Made by a program: the position numbers and the translations under genes | DNA from: Sordariomycetes sp. S80-01Y | Lineage: Eukaryota; Ascomycota; Sordariomycetes | Length of the DNA stretch: 64,000 bases | Assembly: GCA_037042185.1 (NCBI GenBank) | Contig: JAXQJY010000033.1 | Span: forward strand, 682,001-746,000 | Direction: 5' to 3' | Notes under the pieces: generated by a model | The model's database searches: none | What the model was told of the DNA's origin: nothing | The model's input: the letters and a program-made list of their open reading frames with translations, nothing else | Shown here: one piece after another, positions 1-11,009 of the stretch | Numbering within the stretch: the first letter of the stretch is position 1 | Layout: each line of letters begins with the position of its first letter

Positions 1-1
1 C

Positions 2-736
2 AACAACTCGCCCATGGTACGCACAACGGCGTATACGCACCTGGACGTGAGATACAAAGGAAAGGCAGCACATGCAGCCAACGCTCCCTGGAAAGGAGTC
101 AATGCGCTCGACGCCGTCGTCGTGGCGTACAACGCTGTGAGCATGCTGAGACAACAGCTGAGGAGCGACGATGTCGTGGGGTTGCAGATCACGGACGGGG
201 GAGGGAGACCGAATGTGATACATGATTCTGCGTCTTGTGCAGCGGTCCTGAGGGCTGTGGATCAGAAAAGACTGGGCGAGCTGCAGAGCAAAGTTGAGGC
301 GTGCTTTAGAGCTGGCGCTGAGGCTACTGGCGCGGAGATTCAGATCGAGGTTGAAAGGGGCTACAAGGATCACGTTCCCAACAGAGTTCTTGCAGAATCG
401 TTTGCAAGATACTGGAGCGCGTTGCCAGATCTTCCTGATCCGCCCTTGCCTCCTCGGGGACATTTTACGTGGGTCAAGGCCAGCACCGATCAGGGTAATC
501 TAAGCTACGTGCTGCCAAGTATCAATGTCAGCTTTGCCATTCCTCCCGCGGGAGAGGGCGGTCCGAACCACACGCCAGATTTCAAGGAGGCAAGTGGGAC
601 GAGAATCGCGTTTGAGAGAGCCATGAGGGTTGCCAAAGGAATGGCTGGAGCCGCGGTCGATATTTGCGCTGTAGACGGTTTGATGGGGGAGGTGAGGAAG
701 CAGTGGAAGCGCGACATGGATGAGTATAGGGGCTGA
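2..736 (+). CDS. M20-family amidohydrolase/peptidase (PM20D2-like), 5' truncated
   Basis: This is the C-terminal part of an M20 metallopeptidase/amidohydrolase. The frame is already open at the window edge, so the start and the first metal-binding half lie outside. Seen here are the lid/dimerisation segment with GKAAHAA and a downstream GPNHTPDF, which matches the late metal-ligand histidine region of the family. The closest described group is the PM20D2 / aminobenzoyl-glutamate-hydrolase-like branch, which hydrolyses amide bonds of small peptides or N-acyl amino acids. No intron is visible. The substrate cannot be told from this part. The family call is firm; the subfamily is inferred. Confidence 0.85.
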   Translation, partial: NNSPMVRTTAYTHLDVRYKGKAAHAANAPWKGVNALDAVVVAYNAVSMLRQQLRSDDVVGLQITDGGGRPNVIHDSASCAAVLRAVDQKRLGELQSKVEACFRAGAEATGAEIQIEVERGYKDHVPNRVLAESFARYWSALPDLPDPPLPPRGHFTWVKASTDQGNLSYVLPSINVSFAIPPAGEGGPNHTPDFKEASGTRIAFERAMRVAKGMAGAAVDICAVDGLMGEVRKQWKRDMDEYRG

Positions 737-1050
737 TCGAGGCTATGGGCCGTCGGAATGATGTCGTTGCCGAGGCTCACGAAATCCTAGCATCGACAAT
801 TTTTAGCAGATGGGAAACGATTATGCTAAGCATACTAACTTGAGGTGTTGCGTACAGGCGCGCGGGAAGCTTTGGTCTACTTACAAATTCGGCTGGCTGA
901 TAACGTGATCAAATTCCACACGGGATGCCCATGATCTAATGGTGACATCTTAATCAAAGCACCTACTTACATCCTCGATATCAACACATTTCATTCACAG
1001 ATTGGAGTATCAAGTGATTCCGACATCACAAACTGTGAAAAACCATCATC
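737..1050. other. Intergenic region upstream of the MDR reductase
   Basis: Contains the 3' flank of the M20 gene and the promoter/5'UTR of the reductase. No ORF, RNA gene or clear repeat was seen. Confidence 0.6.
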
Positions 1051-2225
1051 ATGTCCTGCGTCGCCCTCGTCACGAAGAATGGAAGCCTCTCCAAGCAATC
1101 CATCCCCATCCCGACCCCAGCCGCAAAGCAACTCCTAGTTAAGGTTTCTCATGTCGCCCAGAACCCGACCGACAGTAAGTCGAAGTCCATCTTTGGAATC
1201 CATCTGCTTATTGGCCACTAGTTCAATCTTTTGACGGTAATGTCTTCGGCGACGATGCCGTGCTCGGCTGTGACTTTGTTGGCACTGTCGAGAAGGTTGG
1301 TTCAGACGTGACCCGCGTCAAACCTGGCACTACCATCGCTGGTCTCATCTGGGGTGGGGAAGTCCCAAGACTGGGCGGGTACAGTGAGTACACGCTTGCT
1401 GATGAGCGTATTTGCTTTCCCCTGCCAGAGGGTGTCAGTCCCGAAGAGGGCGCCACGTTGCCATTGGCTGCCTGTACCGCTCTGTTGGCGCTGTTCTCGA
1501 GGGATTGCCTCAACATTAGAAAGCAATCTGGAGATACGGTCTTGATCTGGGGTGGAAGCTGTGAGTCTTGAAACCTGACAGGATGAGCGAAACAGGCCTG
1601 ATGACTATGAACAGCAAGCGTCGGACTCTACGCCGTTCAGATTGCCCGGTACTACGGTCTCAGCCCCATAGCTACTTGCAGTAAGCGTCACCACGAACAG
1701 CTCAAGGCTCTAGGGGCTGAACACGTCTTCGACTACCGCGACAAGGACGTCGTATCCAAGATCAGGGATGCCACGAGATCTAACCTTGAATACGTCTTCG
1801 ACACCATCGGGAACGAAACCTCGTCCTACCTCGGTTCGGAGACGTTGCGTGAGCGGGGAGGTGGCTTGTGCACCGTCAGGCCGACGAAGGAATTCACTGA
1901 GAAGGTGAAATCCGGGACGGACGTCAGCGCTGTTCTGGTCTGGACAGCTTTCTTGAAGGACCACAGCTATGGAGAGCTGAAGTGGCCGGTAAGTCGGGAC
2001 TGCCTGACGCGGAGGATAAAGTCGCTGACGCAGCAACAGGCCAGCAAAGATGACCATGAGCTAGCGGCCGCGTTCTTCGATGAACTGCCGAAGCTTTTGT
2101 CTGATGGGACGATCAAGACCAACACGCCGAAGGTTTATGGGGGCGGTTTGGATGACGTGGAAAAGGGGTTCCAGGAATATCGCGACGGTGCCATCTCCAA
2201 CTACAAAATTGTTTATAAGCTTTGA
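1051..2225 (+). CDS. MDR-superfamily zinc-type alcohol dehydrogenase-like / enoyl reductase
   Basis: Predicted exons are 1051-1174, 1222-1560, 1615-1988 and 2040-2225, giving 340 aa. It has the medium-chain dehydrogenase/reductase layout: an N-terminal GroES-like fold with GCDFVGTVEKVG, then a Rossmann core with IWGGSSSVGLYAVQIA, where the nucleotide-binding loop lies. The residues around the first domain look like the toxD / enoyl-reductase branch that lacks catalytic zinc, so an NADPH-dependent reduction is inferred. Intron 3 (1989-2039, 51 nt) has GTAAGT, a CTGAC branch site and CAG. It is a multiple of three with no stop, so an unspliced reading also stays open. No PKS or other cluster gene is next to it. 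Confidence 0.88.
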
Positions 2226-2463
2226 GGCGGATGTAATGACTACGGTCGGGCAGTCACTGAGGAGCAAAAAGAATGCACAGACCTGCGCGGGATTGATAAT
2301 GGAGAGAAATGTAAGTCTATTGTATCGCAAGACCCCCAACGCAGTGACGCCGAACAATGCGTAACCTCAGGCAATATGTGTTGTACAAGATCGTATAATC
2401 CGCCGCCCAAGTCAAATATTATATGATACAGATCTCTCACCGATTATTCCACGCCCTGTCGTC

Positions 2464-4365
2464 TCAGAACATGACTGAGCCCACGGGCTTCTCGTCGGAG
2501 TCCGCAGCCATCTCCGGCTGGGCTTCATCCTCAGTTTGAATGTCTCTGCTGGCAGCAGCCTTCTTGACAAAAGAGTGGCAGAGGAGGCCTGTCGCAACAC
2601 TGACGTTTAAGCTGTCAATGCAGCTTCCGTAGACATATCGAGGAACGGAAACCTCAAAGTCCGCCGCGACCTTGACTCTCTTCGACAGCCCGTATCCTTC
2701 GTTTCCGAGGACCAGAATACATGGATCTTTTGACAGCGGCGAGAGCTCCTCGACGTGCTCCGAGGAGATGAATTTGCCTTTGTGAAGGCCAGCCAACTTG
2801 CTGTTTGGCGGTGCCACGGCAGCATACGATCTCCAGCCAGCTTTCCTGGATTCTCTCAAGAAGGTGTCTGGTGATTCCACGGAGAATATGGTGATCTCTT
2901 CCACGGCGCCGGCCGCTGACTTGAGCACAACGGGGGTGAGATGGGATGTGTTGCGTTTCGTGATGCCGACAGCATCCACGCCGAGATAGCTTGCTGTTCG
3001 CAGCATTGCGCCCAAGTTGCCTGGATCCACGATCTCATCCAGCAGAAGAACGAAGGGCTTGGCAGTTACACCACTTGAACGACGGACGAAGCTGTCGGTG
3101 CCGTTGACAGCCTCCTCCTCCGTGGTCTGTCGGTCCAGACTAACGTGGAACCCGTTCCTCGTCACCGACTCTTCCACCTCACCCAGAGCCTTGATGGGCT
3201 TCTGCGGAATGGGAGATGTCTCCAAAACAAAGCCGTTATGCGGACGGCCCTGGCTCATCTTGTCCATCAAGCGTTGGTCCTCCTGTGGGACGATGGTGAT
3301 CGGGACGGAGTGTCGCTTCGCAAGTCTAGTCATGTCGTTGACCTCCCCCATCTGCTGACGGTTCTCGCCAGCGTAGATGTAAAGCCTGTACAGCTTTCGC
3401 CTAGCTTGCTCCAGCGCTGACCTGACGACAGAACGTCCGTAAAGGAACTGCGAGGCAGCGGTGGTGTACTTGATAGTTAGGGGCATCATGTTTCCTTTAG
3501 ACCTCTCACGAGGTTTCTCCGCGGTAATGTCGAGTGATCCCTCGTCCTGCCTCGATGGCCTGTCTCGGGTCCTCTCATAGCGCATACTGTCTCGGGCTCT
3601 CCCCTTTGCCAACTCTCGACCTGCCGGCTGGTCCCATGCTACTTGCTCTTTGGCTGCTTCCCTCTCTTTGATGTCCCCCCAGGATCGTGTCCGTCGTTCA
3701 GCGCGCGCTCCTTCGGTTGTTGCTGTATCTGTTCGCCTTGCCGCAAATTGTCCAACATCCACTGCCGACTTAGCTGGTCGCGCAAAGTTTGGAGAAGGCT
3801 TGCCGTCTTTCTGTCCATCAAGCATGCGTTGCCTGAAATCATCAGACGTGACGCGATCCTCGCTCGATGCTAGTGATTCCCGGTCCATCCGTCTCCGCCC
3901 GCGCGGCGTCGTCGATGATGCTTGCCTTGGGTTCACCGGCTCATCCAGTTTCTCAACCATGTCCTTCAGCAAACCATGCTTCGCATGGTAGACCAGGCTG
4001 TGCTTCCCATGCTCCGACTCTGGATCGTGAAAACGTTTGCGTCTAGACTTGGGTCCTGTGCCGTCCCTTTTGGCCTCCTTTTTCTCGAGCTTCTTCACGA
4101 GCTTCTTCTGAGCACGCTTCGAGCCGGCACCGTCCAAAGCCTTCTGCGTGCGCACAATGTCGTTGTTCAGATTCTCCATTCCGCGACGGGAGATGGGGCG
4201 GGGTCGTGCTTCGCCATATTGGGCTCTTTCTGATCGTCGAAGACCACGGTGGATGGCGGACAAGCTGGCGGCGCGCTGGGTCGCGGGGATGGGGGTAGCA
4301 AGGAACGTGAGTCTCTGGCTGTGTTTTGCAAGACATGATGTCCTGAAGGGTAATGTCCGTATCAT
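2464..4365 (-). CDS. MRM1: Mitochondrial 21S rRNA 2'-O-ribose methyltransferase (SpoU/TrmH family)
   Basis: Single-exon protein of 634 aa. The C-terminal third is a SpoU (SPOUT) methyltransferase domain with all three motifs: DPGNLGAMLRTA, then VLGNEGYGLSKRV, then DSLNVSVATGLL near the end. These form the knotted AdoMet site. Mrm1 methylates the peptidyl-transferase-loop guanosine of mitochondrial large-subunit rRNA. I chose the ATG at 4365, whose first ~40 residues are basic, Ser/Thr-rich and acid-free, as in a mitochondrial presequence. The frame stays open upstream to 4527. Between presequence and catalytic domain is a long charged linker (about residues 60-290) rich in KE and RR, longer than in yeast Mrm1. 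It is divergently transcribed from the remodeler gene. Confidence 0.93.
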   Translation of the reverse strand: MIRTLPFRTSCLAKHSQRLTFLATPIPATQRAASLSAIHRGLRRSERAQYGEARPRPISRRGMENLNNDIVRTQKALDGAGSKRAQKKLVKKLEKKEAKRDGTGPKSRRKRFHDPESEHGKHSLVYHAKHGLLKDMVEKLDEPVNPRQASSTTPRGRRRMDRESLASSEDRVTSDDFRQRMLDGQKDGKPSPNFARPAKSAVDVGQFAARRTDTATTEGARAERRTRSWGDIKEREAAKEQVAWDQPAGRELAKGRARDSMRYERTRDRPSRQDEGSLDITAEKPRERSKGNMMPLTIKYTTAASQFLYGRSVVRSALEQARRKLYRLYIYAGENRQQMGEVNDMTRLAKRHSVPITIVPQEDQRLMDKMSQGRPHNGFVLETSPIPQKPIKALGEVEESVTRNGFHVSLDRQTTEEEAVNGTDSFVRRSSGVTAKPFVLLLDEIVDPGNLGAMLRTASYLGVDAVGITKRNTSHLTPVVLKSAAGAVEEITIFSVESPDTFLRESRKAGWRSYAAVAPPNSKLAGLHKGKFISSEHVEELSPLSKDPCILVLGNEGYGLSKRVKVAADFEVSVPRYVYGSCIDSLNVSVATGLLCHSFVKKAAASRDIQTEDEAQPEMAADSDEKPVGSVMF

Positions 4366-4911
4366 CGCATAGTATAGAGAGGGATTTGGCCCTCGGTGCA
4401 GTATACTCTTGTGCTGTCCAGAGCATGCGACATTGCATTTCGACATCATAGAAATGCGCCAGGGGACCTTTTTTCTTGCCAAATGGAGTGGGTCCTTGAG
4501 GTTTCTTGGGGAAGGCGGTGAGGCCACCCAGGCTCGTGATTGGCAGAGATCCCACGATCTGCACCCTTAATGGGTCAACGCGTGCCTGCAGTGGTCCCGC
4601 GACGCGATCCGTCGCTAGTACTCCATAGCTCTATCGACCACCTTAGTAACAGAGTAACATGTTTGACCACCGGCTCACCTCAGCCTCATTCTTGCTTGCG
4701 GGTCATCCTCCGGGTTATCCTACTATAAGGATGCGACGAAAACTTTGATGGAGAATGTCACGACACTCGCAGGCTCCCATAGACGGTATGACCCCTGCCC
4801 CTCCAACTTCTACTCCTTGTGGGCTGTATACTTCGCGAGAGGAGGCGCAAGTTGCACATGGCCAATTTGTTCACATAGTCTGGACTGACTGACTGACACT
4901 TCTGGTGACAG
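4366..4911. promoter_or_regulatory. Divergent promoter region between MRM1 and the remodeler gene
   Basis: 546 bp between two divergent start codons. A short GACT-rich run (near 4885-4897) lies just before the remodeler start. A possible upstream exon starting at 4749 was tested, but it runs into a stop when joined. No other gene seen. Confidence 0.5.
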
Positions 4912-7900
4912 ATGAGCGATGACGGCCGCACAGTTGGGGGTGCTGAGGATGGCGCTGACCTTTCAAGGCATGACCCAGTGCTCGCAGACCTCGACAGCCT
5001 GATGCCTGAGATAAGCTTTGACTTCGAATCACGAGGCCACGATTACGATACCACGATTGACGATAGCCAAGACCTCACTCATGATGATAGCGAAATGGGC
5101 GGGTCTGTCGAGGACCATGGGGAGGGGCATACGCTTAAAGCGCTGTTCCAGGTTGACAACACGCCAGCTGTGAATCGCCGGCCCAAGTCGCCTAGCCGCG
5201 CTCCTGTTATGCCGATGGCGATGATGGGGGAATCCGAAATACAATCTCCTACGATTACTGAGGAGGATACGGTCGAAGTTGCGGATCGTTCTTCAGCCGA
5301 TCGACGGCCGACCCGGAGGACCAACTTTGTCATAGACTTTCCCAGTCTGACCGACGAACAACGGAACGAGTATGTGCGCATCGAAAGCAAGATTGTGGAG
5401 GCCGTAACAGCGGAGGACATCACGGAGGCTGGATCTATCTATTATGAAGTGCAGTTCACGGACGGCAGACAGGAAATGGTAAGTCGAACACACCTCAAAG
5501 CAGTCTTCACGAGTTGTGGCCTAGAAAGCAAAGCTTTGGCTCAATGTCATAAGCATCGGCTCGCTATCTCGAGACTCAGCTTCAGTTCGAGGCAGCGGTC
5601 AATTTCATCTCATCAAAGCGCCTTGCTAGCCTCGAATGGCAGTGCAGAAGAGAAAGAGTACATAGTGCAGGCGCCCGCCTACATTGTTTGCCCTCCGCAC
5701 TGCATTTACCTCGCCTTCCTCTGCTTCTAACATTCGTTTCGATCCTTCACCCTCAACATAACCTTCCACCTTTGCCCACCGTTTCAATCATCACCTTTTC
5801 CATCATCACCGACTAACTTCTTAAAGATCCCACACGACAGGCTGCTATCCAAGAGCAACGGTCTCGCTGCATTAAAGGCCTACTACAACTCGCCAGATAT
5901 GTCTTCCCTAGGTAAACGGAAGCGACGCGATGATGAAGATTGGCTTTCAGACACGGATGCTGCATCCTCTACAAACAGCATGGATGCCGATGAAGATAAC
6001 GGTGCTGTCTGTAGTCGAAATCGTACTAACAGAAGCCACTCTGTGCGTTCGAATGGGGATCGCTTTGCTGAGAGGAGACGCAATTTGCGACGTGTTCGTG
6101 ATGGTGAGGAGGAGGACGATGTTTCTCCAGCACCTCGTCGCAGCCGTCGAACTCGGAAGCCGCCCCCTTCGGCACCGAATTTAGACGACGACCGAGATGA
6201 ACTTGCCGATGACCCGTTCGAAGACGAGGGTCATGTTCCGCTCATCACCTCAGATGTGGTGGCCTCTGCTGTTCGTCCATCGAAATATCGACGCCGCACG
6301 CTACATCGTTCTACATCCGGCACGGCCAACCAAAACCCGTATGGCTCAGATATCGAGTTTGAGGCCCCGCGTCGCTCGAGCCGCGCTACAAAGTATCAGC
6401 TTGATATGGTAGACGACTCCAAAGTTGACGAGGACTGGTTTCTGGCGGAGGTGGACAAGGCTCCCATTGCCCCTAAGGCGATCTCTGTAAGGGAGATCTT
6501 CCTCCCTATCGACCGTTCGTCAGACTTCGCTTCTAAGCATCAAAAGTCTTGTCACATTTGCAAGGATAAGCAACGTCCCCTCATCTACTGCCAAGGATGC
6601 AGTCTGTCTTTCCACAAGCATTGTATCGGCTACCGATCAGGACGCGAGCATATGGTGACGAAGGTTGGTGAAGGCGATTTTGTCCTGCAATGCAAGTTCT
6701 GCATCGGCCTGTATCGCAAGAAGGACAGGACAGCACCGAGACATAACATGTGCCAAACCTGCAAAGGCAAGGGAAAATCCTGTGCTGCCTTCTCACAAAA
6801 GAAGACGAGTCGTGAGGAAGAAAAGCTCCGCGAACAGAATGGCGGGATTGATCCTGCTGCGTCCGTTTCTCGGGATCTTATCAACAATGCTGCCCATGTT
6901 CTCTTCAGGTGTATCAAGTGCCACAGAGGCTGGCATACTGAGCATCTGCCTCCCACTGGCCGCGCTGCCTCTCCTGCCGAGGACCCCAGCGAACTCTTCA
7001 AAGACTACGCCGTTGACTGGAAGTGCAATGAGTGCACCTCGGCGGTCAGGAAAATCCATCGCCTGGTTGCCTGGAGGCCTGTCAACAAAGACGATGTGAA
7101 GCCAGGTATCCTCGCTTCTCAGTTTGACGAGGACAGCAAGGAGTACCTGATAAAGTGGGAGGATAGGTCTTACGGTCACTGCGTTTGGAAGCCAGGTGCC
7201 TGGATTTTCGGCGTATGCCCGGCTGCGATGAGACACTCATTTGCCAAGCGTGACGCTGAGAAGAGCACGATGCATCTGACTACGAAGGACGCTGTTCCTG
7301 AGGAGTATCTGATGCCTGATATAATCTTAGCATTGAGGTGGTCTAGCCAAGCTCCCGACTTCGACACGAAGACCAATGAGCTCCAGAATATGGGTTATGT
7401 CAAGAAGATCTTTGTCAAATTCCAAGGCTTGAGCTACGATGATGTCGTTTGGGACAACCCCCCTACCAAGCCTCCCGGTCCTGAAAAGCTTGGAGAAGAG
7501 GAGACCTCTGGAGAGCTACAGGCGAGGGCCAATAATATCTATGATGCTATGGGCGAGGCTTTCTTTGACTACATCGAGGGCAAATATTTCGATCACGCCA
7601 GCCAGCGGACGATCAAAGACCGCGTGAGGGAGTACAAAAGATCACCGTACAAAGAAGTCGATCAACAACCAGCTGGCCTGACCGGTGGCAAGCTGATGGG
7701 CTATCAAATCGAGGGTCTCAATTGGCTTCTCGAGAATTACCACAGGGACAGGAGTGTGGTTTTGGCCGACGAGATGGGTCTCGGCAAAACCGTCCAAGTT
7801 GTTAGCTTGGTGGCTTCGCTCGCACAAGATGAACCCAAGGTACGATTCAGCCGCGCTCAAGGCGATATCTTTGCTGACCTCACTCTAGTGCTGGCCTTTT

Positions 7901-10462
7901 CTCGTTGTCGTTCCCAATGCCACCTGTCCCAACTGGCGTCGAGAGTTCAAGAAGTGGACGCCTGACCTTCGTGTTGTGACGTACCATGGCGGCAAACGAG
8001 CTCAAGATCTCGCATACAAGTATGAGCTGTTCCCAGACGGCAGCAAGGATATGAGAGCACATGTCGTTATCATGTCTTACGACTCTGCCGCTGACCCTGC
8101 TACCAAATCTCTGTTCAAGAGTGTGCAGTGGCAAGGCTTAGTCGTTGATGAGGGTCAACGTCTGAAAAACGACGAGAATCTCCTCTACCTAGCGCTCAAA
8201 GCCATGGGGATCCCGTTCCGGCTTCTGCTTACCGGCACACCGCTGCAAAACAATAAGCGAGAACTCTTTAATCTGCTACAATTCATCGACGAATCACAAG
8301 ACGCATCCAAGCTGGACACTGAGTTTGAAGTGCTAGACAAGGAGACGCTTCCGAAACTACACGAAAAGATCCGGCCTTACTTCTTGCGGCGAACAAAGGC
8401 TGGAGTGCTGAAGTTCTTGCCTCCCATGGCTCAGATAATTCTCCCTGTCACCATGACATCGATTCAGGAGAAACTCTCGAAAAGCATCATGGCCAAGAAC
8501 CCTCAGCTGATCAAGTCAATGTTTGCTAACAACAAGATGAAGGCGAAGGAGCGCGGCAGTCTCAACAACATCCTCATGCAACTTCGCAAATGTCTCTGTC
8601 ACCCTTTCGTCTACTCAGACGCAATTGAAGAGCGCCACCACGAGCCGGCAGTTATCCACCGCAATCTCGTCGAAGCTTCATCTAAGCTCATCTTGCTGGA
8701 GACCATGCTGCCAAAGCTCAAAGAGCGAGGGCATAGGGTTCTTATCTTCAGTCAGTTTCTACAACAATTAGACATTATTGAGGACTTTTTGAGTGGAATG
8801 AACTTGGGCTTCAGGCGGCTCGATGGCACTATCTCGAGTCTTGAGAAACAGAGGCGCATCGATGCCTTCAACGCGCCAGACTCCGAGCTCTTTGCCTTTC
8901 TATTGTCAACTAGAGCGGGCGGTGTCGGTATCAACTTGGCGACAGCGGACACCGTCATCATCATGGATCCTGATTTCAACCCACATCAAGATATCCAGGC
9001 TTTGTCGCGAGCGCACCGTATCGGCCAGAAAAAGAAAGTGCTTTGCTTCCAATTAGTCACCAAAGACTCTGTCGAAGAGCGAATTATGCAAATTGGCCGG
9101 AAGAAGATGGCCCTCGATCATGCCTTGATCGAGAGCATGGATGATGACGATATCGCGGGAGATGACCTTGAGTCAATTCTGAAGCATGGTGCGCAAGCAC
9201 TATTTGACGAGGACTACCAGAAAGATGCCATCGTCTACGACTCTGCTGCTATCGACAAAATCATAGACCGAACACAGATCGAGAAGACCGAGGTTACTGA
9301 AGATGGCTCGGGTGATACCCAATTCTCTCATGCGAGGGTCTGGGTAAATGACAAATCTGCTTTCCAGACCAGTCTAGGTAACGAAGAGGAAGAGGCCCCT
9401 GAACCGCAGGTCAACCCCAACGTTTGGGAGCGCATCCTTGCTCAGCGAGAAGAGGAAGCGCGGAAGGAGGCCGAAGCCAACCAAGAGATCCTTGGACGCG
9501 GAGGTCGACGACGTAAAGTAAGTCATGCCGGTCAGCGGCTCTGCAGAGGAGCGATGTGTTAACCTTGCCCAGCAGGCGCCCAACAGCTACAACGCGATCG
9601 CTTCAGATCTTGGCCCAGAGGCCATCGACGCAGGCTCGGATGGTTCTTCGGACGTGTATTCTGGAAGTTCTGATGTCGAGTCCGAGGAGGATCCTGATGC
9701 CGCTGCTAAAGGTAAACAGACACCCAAGAAAACTTCATCTCGCTCTCAACTCCAAATCAAGCCAGCACAAGCCCAGACACCAGCACATAGAAAATCCACA
9801 AATATTAACAGCAAGCCCCAGACGACCAAGTCCAAGCCTCGCTTGAAACAGCATCCCTCCGTCCCCACACAGAAAAAGGCTCGAGCGCCAAAACACTTCA
9901 AACAGATGCCCACTCCGCCGAAAAAGGCAACGGCAGGAAGACTACAGGGCCGAAAAAGGCCAGAGAGAACAGTGGCAAACAAAGAAAAGCCAGCGTTGGC
10001 GGGATTGCAAGGAGACACACCACCCGCCGACCAAACCTACCAGGACAAGACTTCCTCGGGCTCAACTCGATCTACAGAGTCAATCAAGGACCAGGGCATC
10101 GTACCAACAGGTCTCATGTCCCCGAGCCCGGAGAAAGGAACCAAAGCAACGTCACCAATCTGAAAGCGAATCTATCTCAGTCCACATACGGGGCTCCACT
10201 GCCTCATGCGGATTATCCGGCTACAGCTCATTCATCAAAGACACAACAGGCACAATCGCAGAAGCATCAAGCAGCATTTCCAATACCAGGCCAAGGCAAA
10301 CACGGGGACCTCAGACTGGACGACCTCAAGTCCCAGACTCAGCTACGTTTAGCTTTAGACTACGTGGCGCGAGCAAAGACGGCCACTGACACGAAGGATG
10401 TTCTCAAATCAGTAATTTTGAAAAGGTTGCGGGACCTCAGTTTACAGAAGGCAGACGGATGA
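4912..10462 (+). CDS. mit1: SNF2-family chromatin remodeler with PHD and chromodomains (Mit1/CHD3-like, SHREC-type)
   Basis: Predicted exons are 4912-5478, 5827-7839, 7889-9517, 9573-9711 and 9822-10462, giving about 1662 aa. Order: acidic N-terminus, a chromo-like strand region split by intron 1 (YEVQFTDGRQEM joined to IPHDRLLS), a PHD-type Cys/His cluster from C431 to about residue 560, two chromodomain-like segments (about 600-740), then the ATPase with Walker A DEMGLGKT (837-844), motif II DEGQ (947-950) and the helicase C-lobe with STRAGGVGINL and RAHRIGQ. S. pombe Mit1 is the nucleosome remodeler of the SHREC silencing complex; that role is inferred here. Intron 1 is long (348 nt). The last intron (9712-9821, GTAAAC...CCCCAG) is my inference: it links the basic tail to a different frame containing LPGQDFLGLNSIYRVNQ. 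Without it the protein would end at 10163. Confidence 0.9.
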
Positions 10463-11009
10463 AGACATGTGTAGGTGGCTCTTTAGCTCTTGTGGAACAT
10501 GTTACCGGGTGGCCAGGCGCGAAGAGGGATGAAATTTACCTCTAAACTTTGGCGTTTAGAGGTAGAACGGTCAAGGGTCAACTTGAACGGCTACCAACCG
10601 GACATGATGCTCACCGCCGGCAAGAGGCGAGCATCGCGCTGGTTGCCAACATTTTTTTTTACCACGTTCCGCACGCAGATCAAGCTGTTATGCGCATGAC
10701 TTGCCCCCTATTTGCATTTGTGAGATCTAAACACTGCTGCACGCATCCGACCCAACTAAATTGCAGCCGAAGACAAACGACAACACGGGTACCGTTTGCA
10801 ACACCATGTTGGGAATCTGCTCGTCGTTTCTCTAGTTCCGAAGCTTTTCGACACTGGTTCTGTATTCCCACTGCCAAATATCACAATTCCCCGAGTCCTT
10901 TTATGCTGATATCGAAGCTGTACTCTTATACATTGATATACACCACGTTCCCATTCCAAAACTGATTGCTGCACAAGGCTCTCCTGCCGCTGCGATCCCG
11001 TTGGTAAGG
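10463..11009. other. Intergenic region between the remodeler and the CCCH gene
   Basis: Holds the 3' flank of the remodeler, including an 11-bp perfect inverted repeat, and the 5' flank of the CCCH gene. No gene seen. Confidence 0.55.
10537..10564. repeat. Perfect 11-bp inverted repeat with 6-nt loop
   Basis: TACCTCTAAAC (10537-10547) is followed by a 6-nt spacer and its exact reverse complement (10554-10564). It lies 75 bp after the remodeler stop, so an RNA hairpin in the 3'UTR is plausible. Confidence 0.7.

Noticed and set aside
4749-4785. Possible upstream coding exon of the remodeler
   Set aside because: Joining it to the next exon gives an immediate stop, so the ATG at 4912 is kept.
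9822-10163. Frame of exon 4 of the remodeler continuing to a stop at 10163 as the true C-terminus
   Set aside because: The alternative frame over the same stretch and beyond has ordered, conserved-looking sequence, and an intron can join it.
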